A stretch of DNA of 64,000 bases from Kluyveromyces lactis (taxonomy: Eukaryota; Ascomycota; Saccharomycetes; Saccharomycetales; Saccharomycetaceae): assembly GCF_000002515.2 (NCBI RefSeq), contig NC_006042.1, positions 1,736,001 through 1,800,000 of the forward strand, written 5' to 3'. Shown here piece after piece: positions 50,659 through 60,568 of the stretch. The position numbers and the translations under genes are program-made. Under the pieces are notes generated by a model that searched no databases, was not told where the DNA came from, and saw only the letters and a program-made list of their open reading frames with translations. Numbering within the stretch: position 1 is the first letter of the stretch; every line of letters starts with the position of its first letter.

Positions 50659-52674
50659 ATGTCCTTCAGCATAGATTCGGAACTATTACTACAGAAATAC
50701 GCTTGTGGATATTCTGCTACTGTTTCCGATGACCAATCTTTGGTCTGTTTGTGGAATGTGCATAACAATATTGAAATATACAGAACAAACGGCGGTTATT
50801 TGATAAATAGACTCAATGATGAGATACAGAATCACAGACTGATAGATGTCGTATGGCACGGTAATGATCTCTTTTGTTGTTATAATAGCGGCACGGTTTC
50901 TATTTACAGAGAAGGACGCGAACTTGTGAAACAATTGACGTTTATACCCAAGGGCGCTAAGACAAAATGTATATTATGTGATAATTTGGTTCCTAGTGAT
51001 GACCGCTATTCCTTAAGTGATGGGAATCTATTGAACTCTATGCCAAAATTGAATAAATGGGACATGATTAAAAATGAGCTCGACAATGAGCTGATCTTAA
51101 ACAGTGAATTAGGGAAGAAGAAACCCATTGATATTTTTATGGCAATTGATTCAAAAACCAACAAGTTGATTTTGTCTATCGAGGGTACCCTTAATATCAA
51201 AGTAGGTGAAAAGTTAAAACTTCCGAAAGATATCAAGAGGATCATCAAAGTGTCATCAGGCAAATATATGTGTCTTGGTAAAGATTGGAGTTATCAGGTG
51301 TTAGACCTAACATTCCTACAAGATCCGAATATTTACAAATTGATCAAGACAACACAGGAGTATAGTGCCCTCCTCCGATATTTAAAACAGTTGCACAGAC
51401 ACCTGAGAATGAAGCTAACGGAGCCTTACTTCGAGTTTGTTGAAACATTGTTAAAGGAAGAACACAAGAACGCATTACAAGAATTGTTTTATATAGGAGT
51501 AACAAAGTTGGAAGTCATGGAAGAATTGCATGAAGTTCAATTGCAGACGTTCAGATTAGATAAATGGAGTGCACTTTCTAATGATCTATGTTCCAATAGC
51601 ATCGGTCTAATGGTAGCATGTACGATACCACTATTAGAGAGAATGATAGTTTTAGCAGCTAGCATTGAGGCATTGTGTGAAGCTATAACCTGGATCAAAT
51701 TTCCTAACGAAATCTGGGTCGGCAGTAAATTACGAGAACGAACCGTCGAAACGCTGAAATCAGTCAGATCTCAAACCGACTCCATAATGAAGAACAAAAA
51801 AACTCAAGAATTGGGATTGATGTGGATACGGTCCCTGAGCGATAGTCTTTCAAAGATGGAAAGAAACAGGGATCAAATATCCCCCCCTGAACCAGAAACG
51901 ACCAACGGCAGTAATAATTTCTCATTTTTCGGTTCTAGCACTGGAATCACTGGCGAAGACTCCAAGACTCTCCAAAAGCGAGCAGACATTAACACTGTGG
52001 AAAAATTCCTTGCCAAGGATCTACTACCAGAAAAGCAGTACGAATGGGTCAAGACAAGCTTCCCTAACTTGATTCTTGAAACACAGGCCGAGTTCGATAA
52101 GATAATAAAAGACTATACATTGAAATGGCTGAAAAGACAAATGTCTGTCGAATTTGACCAAACAAGAAACATCCAAACTGGAGACAATGTCGATCAGATC
52201 TGTGATATTCGAATTCTACGCCATGAAGATTCTTCAAAACGGGCGTTATTAGTAACACCTACTGAATTGATTCTATTAAATTTGCAGACACAGAAAATTG
52301 ATGTCCGTTCACCACTTCCATTGCCATCGCATAAGGTGGCAATGACCCTTACAAGACACAACACTGATCCAGCCGCTCTACCACTCAAAAAACAGCAGTA
52401 CAAGAATCCAAGACTTCAATTGGTCCCTATATCTGCTGGACAGCCATCTCTATCTACTGCACCGGTCCAAAATATCACAGAAGAGGTTTTCTTTCTATTG
52501 CCGTTATGCCAAACAGTCACAGTTTTCATTGAGACAGCCGTCGCTTCTAATACAGACTCAATTCTGAGCCCAGACGGTCGCTCTCATTCCTTGGCCGTGG
52601 ATCATCTTCCACATTCCGCTGATCTGACAGGAGAATCACATGACTTGCATCGGCACACAATTCGAATAGTTTAG
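50659..52674 (+). CDS. APC4: Anaphase-promoting complex subunit Apc4
   Basis: A 671-residue protein (S. cerevisiae 652). The N-terminal half is WD40-like (DDQSLVCLWNVHNNIEIYRTNGGYLINRL near residue 26). A central helical domain includes KLIKTTQEYSALLRYLKQLHRHLRMKLTEPYFEF and KLEVMEELHEVQLQTFRLDKW. A C-terminal beta part contains RILRHEDSSKRALLVTPTELILL. It is a scaffold subunit of the APC/C ubiquitin ligase, which targets securin and cyclins. Identification is supported by its place divergent from TMA64 (YDR117C-YDR118W). Confidence 0.9.
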   Translation: MSFSIDSELLLQKYACGYSATVSDDQSLVCLWNVHNNIEIYRTNGGYLINRLNDEIQNHRLIDVVWHGNDLFCCYNSGTVSIYREGRELVKQLTFIPKGAKTKCILCDNLVPSDDRYSLSDGNLLNSMPKLNKWDMIKNELDNELILNSELGKKKPIDIFMAIDSKTNKLILSIEGTLNIKVGEKLKLPKDIKRIIKVSSGKYMCLGKDWSYQVLDLTFLQDPNIYKLIKTTQEYSALLRYLKQLHRHLRMKLTEPYFEFVETLLKEEHKNALQELFYIGVTKLEVMEELHEVQLQTFRLDKWSALSNDLCSNSIGLMVACTIPLLERMIVLAASIEALCEAITWIKFPNEIWVGSKLRERTVETLKSVRSQTDSIMKNKKTQELGLMWIRSLSDSLSKMERNRDQISPPEPETTNGSNNFSFFGSSTGITGEDSKTLQKRADINTVEKFLAKDLLPEKQYEWVKTSFPNLILETQAEFDKIIKDYTLKWLKRQMSVEFDQTRNIQTGDNVDQICDIRILRHEDSSKRALLVTPTELILLNLQTQKIDVRSPLPLPSHKVAMTLTRHNTDPAALPLKKQQYKNPRLQLVPISAGQPSLSTAPVQNITEEVFFLLPLCQTVTVFIETAVASNTDSILSPDGRSHSLAVDHLPHSADLTGESHDLHRHTIRIV

Positions 52675-53535
52675 GTTCATCTGAAAACCAGAAAACCAAG
52701 AAAAATGCACGTGGTTTTGTACTGGTAATTCCAGGAAAAGCATGAAAGCGCAACAGCCACCGTTTATTTCTTTTTGTTTTGTTATGGCTCGAGTAAGGCG
52801 CCACGCTAGAATAGCTTGTAATGCTGTTCTTTACTACGACGCCACAAGCGTGAAAGAATAGAAAAAAAGGCAGCTATGTTCTCGCTTAGTAAAAGATGAA
52901 ATACCGAATTGATCTAACTCAGTATCCACTACGTGTTCTAGAGGGAGAACAGAAATGGTCGTTGAAAGTGACTTTAATCACTTCTGCCTTTCAGAGGGTT
53001 TAGGCATCTTGAGAGCATAGCATACACAGCTGTGATAAGTGTGTGCAATGCAACGAGAATGAGCTATGGAATCAATACAGGTCACGAGGAGTTATCAGGG
53101 TTTCACTACTATGTTTTCACCTCTGTGACTACTGTGAACGTTGAAATATGCCATACTGCTTCCTCAGTTTTTTTTTTCCTAACAGTTTTGTATTACCAAT
53201 GTCTTTTGAATCACACTTGCTCTCGGGAAGAAGTAGGGTTGGGTGATAATGATTAGTACTACCTCAAATTACCGGACGAAACTCTGGTAATTCTATTGCA
53301 AATATGAGTAGCAAAGGTCAAAACGAAGAAAACTGGGCACACATCCATGATCGAAGCCAGGCTGATTCAATAAATATAAAAACATGAGGGTTTTGAGTCT
53401 TGAATCTGTATCTGAAGCTGTTGCAAAACATTATTCTACAATATGGCCATAAGTATAAAAGCTCATAATTGGTCTAAATCTATTAGCTATATATATCCAA
53501 GATAATCTTATATCTAGGACATCCAACAAGGAAAG
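52675..53535. promoter_or_regulatory. Upstream region of the sulfate permease gene
   Basis: 861 bp. Elements that fit sulfur regulation are a CACGTG (Cbf1/Met4 type) at 52708-52713, a perfect CACAGCTGTG palindrome at 53025-53034, and two more CTGTG cores near 53122 and 53132 (Met31/32 cores). A TATAAAAG at 53454-53461 lies 75 bp before the ATG. Binding is inferred from motif identity and the role of the gene. Confidence 0.5.
53454..53461 (+). promoter_or_regulatory. TATA box of the sulfate permease gene
   Basis: TATAAAAG, 75 bp upstream of the ATG at 53536. A strong TATA suits a regulated transporter gene. Confidence 0.55.
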
Positions 53536-56211
53536 ATGACGTCTCCTCAGCAGACTTCTGTCAGTGGAAAAGAGTTTGATAGTTTGGATGGAGAAAGCAG
53601 CAATCAATACTCAGTAGGTCCTGATTTTGATCAGTTGGAACAAGAATATGACGATTTGAAGACTAGTGAAATTATTGCACCACATATTAGTAATGGGCAC
53701 AGTATAAGCTCTTCACCAAGACATCATCATTTGTATGAAGACAGACATTTAGATTCTATCATCGATACCAACACGCATGGTTTCAAGAAACATGATAATG
53801 GGAACGGCAAGTTTGCAGATGTCAACATAGAACAGATTTACAATTATGATTCATTACGAGTTCCTAACTATGAGGAAACTGTTGTAGATGCAAAACAACT
53901 ATACGATGAAAAACTAAGGCCATATTTGACCTTCAGTGCAATAGTAGAATATTTGACGTCTTTATTCCCATTGTTGAAATGGGTTCATCATTATAACTTT
54001 AACTGGCTATACAATGACTTGGTTGCTGGTATTACCGTCGGTTGTGTGCTTGTGCCACAGTCTATGTCATACGCTCAAATTGCCACTTTGCCCGCCCAGT
54101 ACGGGTTGTATTCTTCATTTGTCGGTGCTTTCATATACTCCTTTTTCGCTACAAGTAAGGACGTCTGTATTGGTCCTGTCGCCGTTATGTCATTGGAAAC
54201 TGCTAAGGTTATTGCAAGAGTGTTGGAAAAAGTCGGTGAAGATAATCCTGAAATTACTGCACCAATTATCGCTACCACATTGTCTTTAATTTGTGGTGGT
54301 GTCGCACTAGGTGTTGGTTTGCTAAGGCTTGGTTTCCTAGTTGAATTTATCTCCTTGAACGCCGTCGCTGGTTTCATGACTGGTTCTGCTATCAACATCA
54401 TGTCTGGCCAGGTTCCAGGTTTGATGGGATACAGTAAGAATGTTAACACAAGAGACTCCACCTACAAAGTTATTATCAATACATTGAAGCATTTACCGGA
54501 TACCAAACTTGATGCAGTGTTTGGGCTAATCCCACTTTTCATTCTATATTCTTGGAAATATTTCTGTGGCACATTAGGTCCTAAATTGGTTGATCGTTAC
54601 GTTGCAAGATCTGACGTAAAGAGAGCAGCCGCTTACAAATATATTTTGTTTTATTTGCAAGCCCTTAGGAACGCATTTGTTATTATCATTTTCACCTTAA
54701 TCTCCTGGGGTATCACAAGACACAAGGCCAAAGAAGACTTACCTATCTCTTTGTTGGGAACTGTTCCATCTGGTTTGAAGAATGTTGGTGTTATGAAATT
54801 GCCTGATGGATTGGTTTCTAATTTGGCTTCCGAATTACCATCTGCAATTATTATTTTGGTTCTTGAACATATTGCTATTTCCAAGGCGTTCGGTAGAGTG
54901 AATGGATACAAGGTGGTACCAGACCAAGAATTAATTGCTATCGGTGTCACTAATTTAATCTCTACTTTCTTTAACGCATACCCTGCCACTGGTTCATTCT
55001 CCAGAAGTGCGTTGAAAGCTAAATGTAACGTTAAAACCCCATTATCCGGGATATTTACTGGTGCTTGTGTTTTATTGTCGTTGTATTGCTTGACTGATGC
55101 ATTTTATTTCATTCCAAAGGCTGCTCTATCTGCTATTATCATTCATGCTGTGAGTGACTTGGTTGCTTCTTATAAAACTACCTGGAATTTCTGGTTGATG
55201 AACCCGCTAGATTTCGTTTGTTTCATTGTTACTGTCATTATTACAATTTTCTCCTCAATTGAAAATGGTATCTACTTTGCTGTTTGCTGGTCATGTGCAT
55301 TACTACTATTGAAGGTTGTGTTCCCAACAGGTCAATTCTTGGGTTATGTTGAAATTTGTCAAGTTAGTAACGCTGAAGTTGATGAAAACATCGATCGCAT
55401 CGTACTCTCTGAAGATTCTCAGCCTAAGACTATCGAAGATAACGTTACCAAAAACAACACTGCGGTAAAAGTTGGAGTCGTAGCGAATGAGTCTTTCGGC
55501 CATTCTCAATTACAATATCATACTAAATGGCTACCACTGAATAACCACTATCAGCGTGAATTAAATCCAGATGTTGTAGTACAAGCACCTCCTCCTGGTG
55601 TGATTGTATACAGACCAAGTGAATCATGGACATATGTTAACTGTTCTAGACAGTACGATACCATTTTCGACAGAGTAAAAGAACTGACAAGACCAGGAAA
55701 GCTTTTGAAACATGTAAGCAAACATGATAAGATGTGGAATGATCCAGGTGAGTGGGAACCTCCATTTTTAGTGAAAAAGCTATTTAAGTTGGGGAACAAA
55801 CATGATCTTGAAGGTGGCGAAGTAATTGATGAGAGACCTGTTTTGAAGATCCTTGCTATGGACTGGTCCCAAGTGACTCAGATTGATTCCACGGGTGTTC
55901 AAAACTTGGTCGACTTAAGAAAGGCCATTAACAAATATGCTAATAGACAGGTAGAATTCCATTTCAGTGGAATCATCTCGCCTTGGATCAAGAGATCTTT
56001 AATCAATGCTGGATTCGGTACTGTCAATGAGGAATTCAGCGATGAATCAATCATCGTAGGACATACAAGTTATAGTTTGGTCAAGAATAGACCTGATTTG
56101 CAAGATCCAGAAGCGGCGTTACCTGAACCAATAGCACTTCATACCGCTTTAGGTGTAAACTTACCATTCTTCCATTTGGAAATGCCAGAATTTCATAAAT
56201 GGCACCTATGA
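53536..56211 (+). CDS. SUL2: High-affinity sulfate permease (SulP/SLC26 family)
   Basis: An 891-residue plasma-membrane transporter (S. cerevisiae Sul2 893). The cytosolic N terminus is about 125 residues. The membrane domain opens with the SulP signature VPQSMSYAQIATLPAQYGLYSSFVGAF and continues with GPVAVMSLET, FMTGSAINIM, ISWGITR, PSAIIILVLEHIAISKAFGR and NAYPATGSFSRSALKAK. A cytosolic linker and a STAS domain (about 770-850: VLKILAMDWSQVTQIDSTGV) end the protein. It takes up sulfate with protons for methionine and cysteine synthesis. Position matches YLR092W; SUL1/SUL2 cannot be separated by sequence alone. Confidence 0.93.
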   Translation: MTSPQQTSVSGKEFDSLDGESSNQYSVGPDFDQLEQEYDDLKTSEIIAPHISNGHSISSSPRHHHLYEDRHLDSIIDTNTHGFKKHDNGNGKFADVNIEQIYNYDSLRVPNYEETVVDAKQLYDEKLRPYLTFSAIVEYLTSLFPLLKWVHHYNFNWLYNDLVAGITVGCVLVPQSMSYAQIATLPAQYGLYSSFVGAFIYSFFATSKDVCIGPVAVMSLETAKVIARVLEKVGEDNPEITAPIIATTLSLICGGVALGVGLLRLGFLVEFISLNAVAGFMTGSAINIMSGQVPGLMGYSKNVNTRDSTYKVIINTLKHLPDTKLDAVFGLIPLFILYSWKYFCGTLGPKLVDRYVARSDVKRAAAYKYILFYLQALRNAFVIIIFTLISWGITRHKAKEDLPISLLGTVPSGLKNVGVMKLPDGLVSNLASELPSAIIILVLEHIAISKAFGRVNGYKVVPDQELIAIGVTNLISTFFNAYPATGSFSRSALKAKCNVKTPLSGIFTGACVLLSLYCLTDAFYFIPKAALSAIIIHAVSDLVASYKTTWNFWLMNPLDFVCFIVTVIITIFSSIENGIYFAVCWSCALLLLKVVFPTGQFLGYVEICQVSNAEVDENIDRIVLSEDSQPKTIEDNVTKNNTAVKVGVVANESFGHSQLQYHTKWLPLNNHYQRELNPDVVVQAPPPGVIVYRPSESWTYVNCSRQYDTIFDRVKELTRPGKLLKHVSKHDKMWNDPGEWEPPFLVKKLFKLGNKHDLEGGEVIDERPVLKILAMDWSQVTQIDSTGVQNLVDLRKAINKYANRQVEFHFSGIISPWIKRSLINAGFGTVNEEFSDESIIVGHTSYSLVKNRPDLQDPEAALPEPIALHTALGVNLPFFHLEMPEFHKWHL

Positions 56212-56777
56212 AAGGTGTAGCATTACTATTTCGCATACTTCTTCTTCTTCAGTATATATATTCATATATACTTAACTACTTCTAATTTAATTTACTGAGT
56301 AATGACGCGGTCAGGCACTACAATAAAATTGACACTATGCCATCAACTACAATATATTGAAATCGCGACGGAAATCACGTGTACATAACTCAAATTGTTT
56401 AGTCGATACGACGTTCCCCTTATTTATTCAAAGTCACAGAGAATGAATGTTGAGAATATTTTTATGATCAAGAGCACTCACCTATGGCAACAAAAAGCGG
56501 CCGGTTTCACTTCTGACTAATAGAATGCAAAATTCAGACTTTGATCCGTGGGTGTTATCAGTGGATTAGTTACTGGATTAATAATACAAAGAATCGTATA
56601 AATGGAAGACGTAGAGATAAACGAAAAAAGGTAAATAAATTCAGTAGAGACACCATCCAACTTCCATTCGGAAGTATATATAGGTAGCATTTCCATAAGT
56701 ATTGTTTAAGTCCAACATTGAAACCCAATTAAAAAAGGTTCAGCAAATTCGAGAAGCAAAGACTGTAGAACATCAAG
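56212..56777. promoter_or_regulatory. Upstream region of the aldo/keto reductase gene
   Basis: 566 bp. The left end has TATATA-type 3'-end signals of the permease gene (56253-56270). An ATCACGTG E-box is at 56374-56381, a Yap1-like TGACTAA (TTAGTCA on the minus strand) at 56514-56520, and TATATATAG at 56675-56683, about 95 bp before the ATG. Confidence 0.45.
56253..56270 (+). terminator. TATATA-type 3'-end efficiency element of the permease gene
   Basis: Two TATATA runs about 40-60 bp past the stop codon, the usual yeast polyadenylation efficiency element. Confidence 0.45.
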
Positions 56778-57812
56778 ATGTCATTGTTGAAGCAAGTAAG
56801 ATTAGGACGTTCAGGGTTGAAGATCTCACCCATTCTGATTGGTTGTATGAGTTATGGATCTAAAGATTGGGCTGCATGGGTTGAAGATGACAAGGAAAAG
56901 ATCTTTTCTACTTTGAAATACTGTTACGATCATGGGTTACGTACATTTGACACGGCAGACTTCTACAGCAATGGATTAAGTGAGAAATTGGTCGGTGAAT
57001 TCTTGAAGAAGTACAACATCCGTAGAGAGACCGTTGTAATCTTGACGAAAGTGTACTTCCCGGTTGATGAAGATCTCGAATTGAGCCACAGCAATGGATT
57101 TACGGAAAACGATCTTTTGGATTTGACAAACCAACAAGGTTTGTCTCGGAAGCATATCCTTGCTGGAGTTACTGCAAGTTGTAAAAGGTTGGATACGTGC
57201 ATTGATGTGTTACAAATTCACAGACTTGATCGTGAGACACCAATGGAGGAAATCATGAGATCATTGAACCATGTCGTTGAATCGGGACAAGTTCGGTACA
57301 TTGGCGCTTCAACAATGCTAGCTACGGAATTCGTTGAATTGCAATCTATTGCAGAAAGGTACGGCTGGCACAAGTTCATCAGTTCCCAGTCCTGCTACAA
57401 CTTACTTTACAGGGAAGATGAAAGGGAACTTATTCCATATTTGAAGAGACATGGTGTCGGAATGATCCCATGGTCTCCAAATGCCAGAGGAATTCTTTGC
57501 AGGCCAGTAAGCCAACAATCGAATTCTAAACGGTATGAGACCGATGGTAGAATTAAGGGCAGACAATTGGATCAATTACAACCTCAGGAAACAGAAATCG
57601 TCAATAGAGTGGAAGACTTGGCCAAGAAGCATGGTGTCAGTATGGCCGTAGTATCATCGGCATGGGTCCTAGCCAAAGGTGGTTATCCCATTGTCGGTCT
57701 AAGTTCCATTGACCGTGTGAAAGAAATTATCTCCGCTACCGAATTGAAACTCTCCGAAGAAGAAATACAGTACTTGGAACAACCGTACCTACCAAAACCG
57801 CTTATCTTGTAA
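56778..57812 (+). CDS. Aldo/keto reductase, YPL088W-type
   Basis: A 344-residue AKR of the Aad/YPL088W class. The catalytic tetrad is visible: D58 and Y63 in FDTADFYSNG, K91 in ILTKVYF, and H148 in VLQIHRLD. Cofactor-binding features are ISSQSCYNLLYREDERELIPYLKRHGVGMIPWSPNARG and GLSSIDRVKEII. S. cerevisiae YPL088W, a putative aryl-alcohol-type dehydrogenase, is very similar throughout (for example LKISPILIGCMSYGSKDWA). Substrate is unknown. In S. cerevisiae this place holds VBA4 (YDR119W) rather than a reductase, so the gene has been inserted here or lost there. Confidence 0.9.
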   Translation: MSLLKQVRLGRSGLKISPILIGCMSYGSKDWAAWVEDDKEKIFSTLKYCYDHGLRTFDTADFYSNGLSEKLVGEFLKKYNIRRETVVILTKVYFPVDEDLELSHSNGFTENDLLDLTNQQGLSRKHILAGVTASCKRLDTCIDVLQIHRLDRETPMEEIMRSLNHVVESGQVRYIGASTMLATEFVELQSIAERYGWHKFISSQSCYNLLYREDERELIPYLKRHGVGMIPWSPNARGILCRPVSQQSNSKRYETDGRIKGRQLDQLQPQETEIVNRVEDLAKKHGVSMAVVSSAWVLAKGGYPIVGLSSIDRVKEIISATELKLSEEEIQYLEQPYLPKPLIL

Positions 57813-58100
57813 ATCATACGTGGAATACAATAGATAGGGTAAATAAGTACATGAATACATGAATAGAGGTATCACGTAGATCAGGTGTTCACTACGCTGG
57901 TATCGGTCATTTTATTTTAGCACCGATAGAAATCTGGAAGTCCCCAGTCACTATAGTGAATACTAAAAGAAAAAAAAAAGAATCATCAGACTCGAGAAAA
58001 CTGCACGGCTGGTCCTCTGAGCGAATAAGTTCCCAAGAAATGTGCACCAGGGAGTCGGACAACAGTATTGTAAAAATGAAGAGATGCTGCTGAATAGTAG

Positions 58101-58140
58101 AAGCATCTACCAGCATCTACAAGTGTCTACAAGTGCCTTC
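58101..58140 (+). repeat. Four imperfect 10-bp tandem units
   Basis: Units are AAGCATCTAC, CAGCATCTAC, AAGTGTCTAC and AAGTGCCTTC, directly adjacent. They probably arose by slippage. Confidence 0.6.
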
Positions 58141-58661
58141 AATGTAGAATCTTATGATTATCCTAAGTACATCCGATATACTTTATACTTCCGTTGTAGA
58201 AAAGAACAGAGAACCCTGAACAAGGAATCACGGGGGAAACAGGCACAACATACTTGATGGTTCCGTTTCCGAATGAAAGCAACCCCCCATAGGAACCTGA
58301 TATCCCCACCTCTTTAGATTTTTCCTTACCTTTTTTGTGCCTTGCTCTTTTCTCTCGCCATTTGACACAGATGTGGTGATACTTTTTTTATCGAACATTT
58401 TTTTTTAGTATGGAAGTGGTGTTATTTACTGTCGGCATGATTAAACTGGCACAGTAGGGGGAACATGTCAATTTCCATCGAAGGTAGGTGAAATTGCTCA
58501 ATATCTTTCGATTTAGTGGTTCGATAGTTTTGTGGGTTTCCATTTGGTGGACACTTGAAACACTTGGAGCTATTTAGTATATAAGAGATGGACATTCCCT
58601 TGTAAACGGACATCTTATTGTGTCAATTTCCTATTGTGTATAAGTTAAAGTGTCATACCAC

Positions 58662-58706
58662 ACAAACCAAACCAAAACAAGGAAATTAACCAAACCAAAT
58701 CAAATA
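58662..58706 (+). promoter_or_regulatory. CAA-rich, G-poor leader of the first COX26-like gene
   Basis: Repeats of ACCAAACCAA-type sequence lie between the TATA box and the ATG at 58714. Such unstructured CAA-rich leaders support efficient translation in yeast; that role is inferred. Confidence 0.4.
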
Positions 58707-58713
58707 ATACACA

Positions 58714-58956
58714 ATGTTCTTCACTAAAGCTCTAAGATCTACTGCTACTATTGCTATGAACCATGCCACTCAGACCACTACCAAGACTGCTGTTAGATCT
58801 GGGAGAAGAGTCGGAGAAGCTTGGGCTGTCACTGAAGCCAGAAGATTGGGACCAACCATTCTAATGTACGGTACCTTCATCGTTTCTGTGTTAGGCTGGC
58901 CATTCCTTGTCAGAAAGGCTGATATGGATATTGGAATCCACGGGATGAAGCAATAA
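58714..58956 (+). CDS. COX26: Cytochrome c oxidase subunit Cox26-like protein, copy A
   Basis: 80 residues. The N terminus (MFFTKALRSTATIAM) matches S. cerevisiae Cox26 (MFFSQVLRSSARA) and looks like a mitochondrial leader. The shared core is SGRRVGEAWAVTEARRLGP at 29-47, followed by one transmembrane helix at about 48-66 ending GWPFLV. Cox26 is a small, peripheral inner-membrane subunit of complex IV in respiratory supercomplexes. YDR119W-A lies next to TRM1 in S. cerevisiae, as here. This copy carries a 14-residue insert (NHATQTTTKTAVRS region) relative to the 66-residue yeast protein. A second, related gene follows about 1 kb downstream. Confidence 0.88.
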   Translation: MFFTKALRSTATIAMNHATQTTTKTAVRSGRRVGEAWAVTEARRLGPTILMYGTFIVSVLGWPFLVRKADMDIGIHGMKQ

Positions 58957-59198
58957 ATATTGTGATGAAAGTTTTCAAAACCTCATCAGAGATACAAATA
59001 TTATATTGCATTGGCAGTGGCTCATATATAAACGGTTTACCAACTTCAAGATGAGCTAATATGTCAACCTTATTATCACCTATATTCTTCGCAATTCCAT
59101 GCTATCCATGAAAATGTACAATAAGCAAAGAAAGAAAAAATAAATTCAAGAACTACCTCAACAGTTAATTCCACTACTTTACACTATCAAATTGCGCT

Positions 59199-59226
59199 AC
59201 AGATATGTAAATACAGATATGTAAAT
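59199..59226 (+). repeat. Perfect 14-bp tandem duplication
   Basis: Two adjacent copies of ACAGATATGTAAAT. A recent slippage event in the spacer between the COX26-like genes. Confidence 0.75.
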
Positions 59227-59812
59227 TAATAATGATTTAAATGACATTCAGAAAACCTACCTCACGTTCCGTACTAACCTTCTTTACAGTCTTTTGTTTG
59301 CTCTCACCATTTTTTGATGCGTTTTTTTACAAGCTGCGTCAGTTTGCTTAGGTAATCCAGAAATTGGCAATTCTCGTACACCGCATACTTAATGCATGTT
59401 ATGTCGAGGGTGGAGAGGATGCAGGGGCAGCCTCACAACCAGAGTGAGACTTATTCAGAAAGACTGAACCACATAATTGGCTGTCAGTATTAAGTAATAT
59501 TATGTGTCAACTTTACTAAGATTGGGGGATATCGGTCTTCTATTTGTGGATCGTCCTTTACCCCAGCACTATCCCTCTTTGAACTGCTCGCTGCTTCTCA
59601 ACGTTCTTCCGGCTAATAGCAAGTACCGCAGTACATAGGGATGTTATGCTTTGGAATCTTTAAAATATCTTACTGTAGCTTTAGGGGAAATTTTGGGTTA
59701 GGGCATGGCCGATGTATGGGTTAACTCAGTGAATAAGGGAGGAGAAGCCTCATCATTTGCACGAGGTGGCATGTTTTTAAAAATTAAGCAAGTGCCATCA
59801 TATATCATCTCT

Positions 59813-59833
59813 CCAATCTTATCACTATATAAG
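59813..59833 (+). promoter_or_regulatory. CCAAT plus TATA promoter of COX26-like copy B
   Basis: CCAAT at 59813-59817 is followed 8 bp later by TATATAAG at 59826-59833, about 118 bp before the ATG. CCAAT is the core of the Hap2/3/4/5 site that drives respiratory genes; binding here is inferred. Confidence 0.4.
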
Positions 59834-59950
59834 TAGTTCAGTTCCAGCTGGCGTTCTTTGTTTCCTTTAGCAGCTTTACCCGACATTTCGTAAAACCAAT
59901 TCTGACACTATCAACAAGCTTCCCAGCAGAGCAATCAATTACTCATCAAA

Positions 59951-60178
59951 ATGTTTATTAGACTACTACGAGCTGGAAAAGAGCACGCAACAACAGCTAG
60001 AAGAGTTGTATATGCTTCGGGACACCATGTCGGTGAATCGTGGACGAAATCAGAAACAAGGAGATTGGCTCCAAATTTGATCACTTATGCGTTGTTCATT
60101 GGAACAATGGTCACTTGGCCTTATTGGGTCAAAGAATATTCTTATGTAACGCATGGTAAGCCAAACTGGTCGCCATAA
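59951..60178 (+). CDS. Cytochrome c oxidase subunit Cox26-like protein, copy B
   Basis: 75 residues, clearly related to copy A and to S. cerevisiae Cox26. Shared features are the MF-start basic leader (MFIRLLRAGKEH), SGHHVGESWTKSETRRLAP at 23-41, and a single membrane helix at about 42-60 that ends TWPYWV. Copy A and yeast keep G-R-R/I-GE-x-W-x-x-TE-x-RRL-x-P and GWP at the helix end; copy B changes GWP to TWP and GRR to GHH. It has its own TATA box, so it looks expressed. It could be an alternative complex IV subunit or a copy that has taken another role. It is convergent with TRM1. Confidence 0.82.
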   Translation: MFIRLLRAGKEHATTARRVVYASGHHVGESWTKSETRRLAPNLITYALFIGTMVTWPYWVKEYSYVTHGKPNWSP

Positions 60179-60568
60179 TCTGTTAAGACGAAGGCTGTAT
60201 GAATTTCTCATTCCTTCGTCAAACAAAATACTGCATTTGCTATGGTAAAAACCCTTTAATTTTCCAATACTGACTCTACTAGTTTGCTATGTTGCATGGA
60301 GTTAAAATCCGTTTGCGTTCAATACTGATACCCTTCGCGCTCAAGACTTTTTTTTTCCTTTCTCTTAAAAGTCATTATACCTCTTTATTAGTTATCTGGC
60401 ACCTCATACTTAGCTAGCTCATCTTTGTTATCTATTTATACTATCAATAAAATTTAACTGGCAAGCATTACTTAGCGGATATCATTAGTTTTTATTAAAA
60501 TGAAAGCATTGATATTTAATTTATCTTATTATTTTTGATGAGGTTAAGTTTTCAAATATATTCTTTAT
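60179..60568. other. Convergent COX26B/TRM1 3' spacer
   Basis: 390 bp, AT-rich, holding two 3' ends. No ORF or RNA gene was seen. Confidence 0.45.

Larger units (their letters stand above)
57813..58713. promoter_or_regulatory. Upstream region of the first COX26-like gene
   Basis: 901 bp. It contains four 10-bp tandem units (58101-58140), a C-rich stretch near 58284-58310, an AGGGG stress-type element near 58456, and TATATAAG at 58578-58585. A CAA/ACCAA-rich leader at 58662-58706 precedes the ATG. No ORF was convincing. Confidence 0.45.
58957..59950. promoter_or_regulatory. Spacer between the two COX26-like genes
   Basis: 994 bp. A perfect 14-bp tandem duplication is at 59199-59226. A CCAAT (Hap-type) at 59813-59817 and TATATAAG at 59826-59833 lie upstream of copy B. 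A minus-strand 62-codon frame (59698-59886) overlaps that TATA box and is probably not a gene. Confidence 0.45.

Noticed and set aside
59698-59886. 62-codon ATG frame on the minus strand between the COX26-like genes
   Set aside because: It overlaps the CCAAT/TATA promoter of copy B, lies 64 bp from that gene's start, and has no family features.
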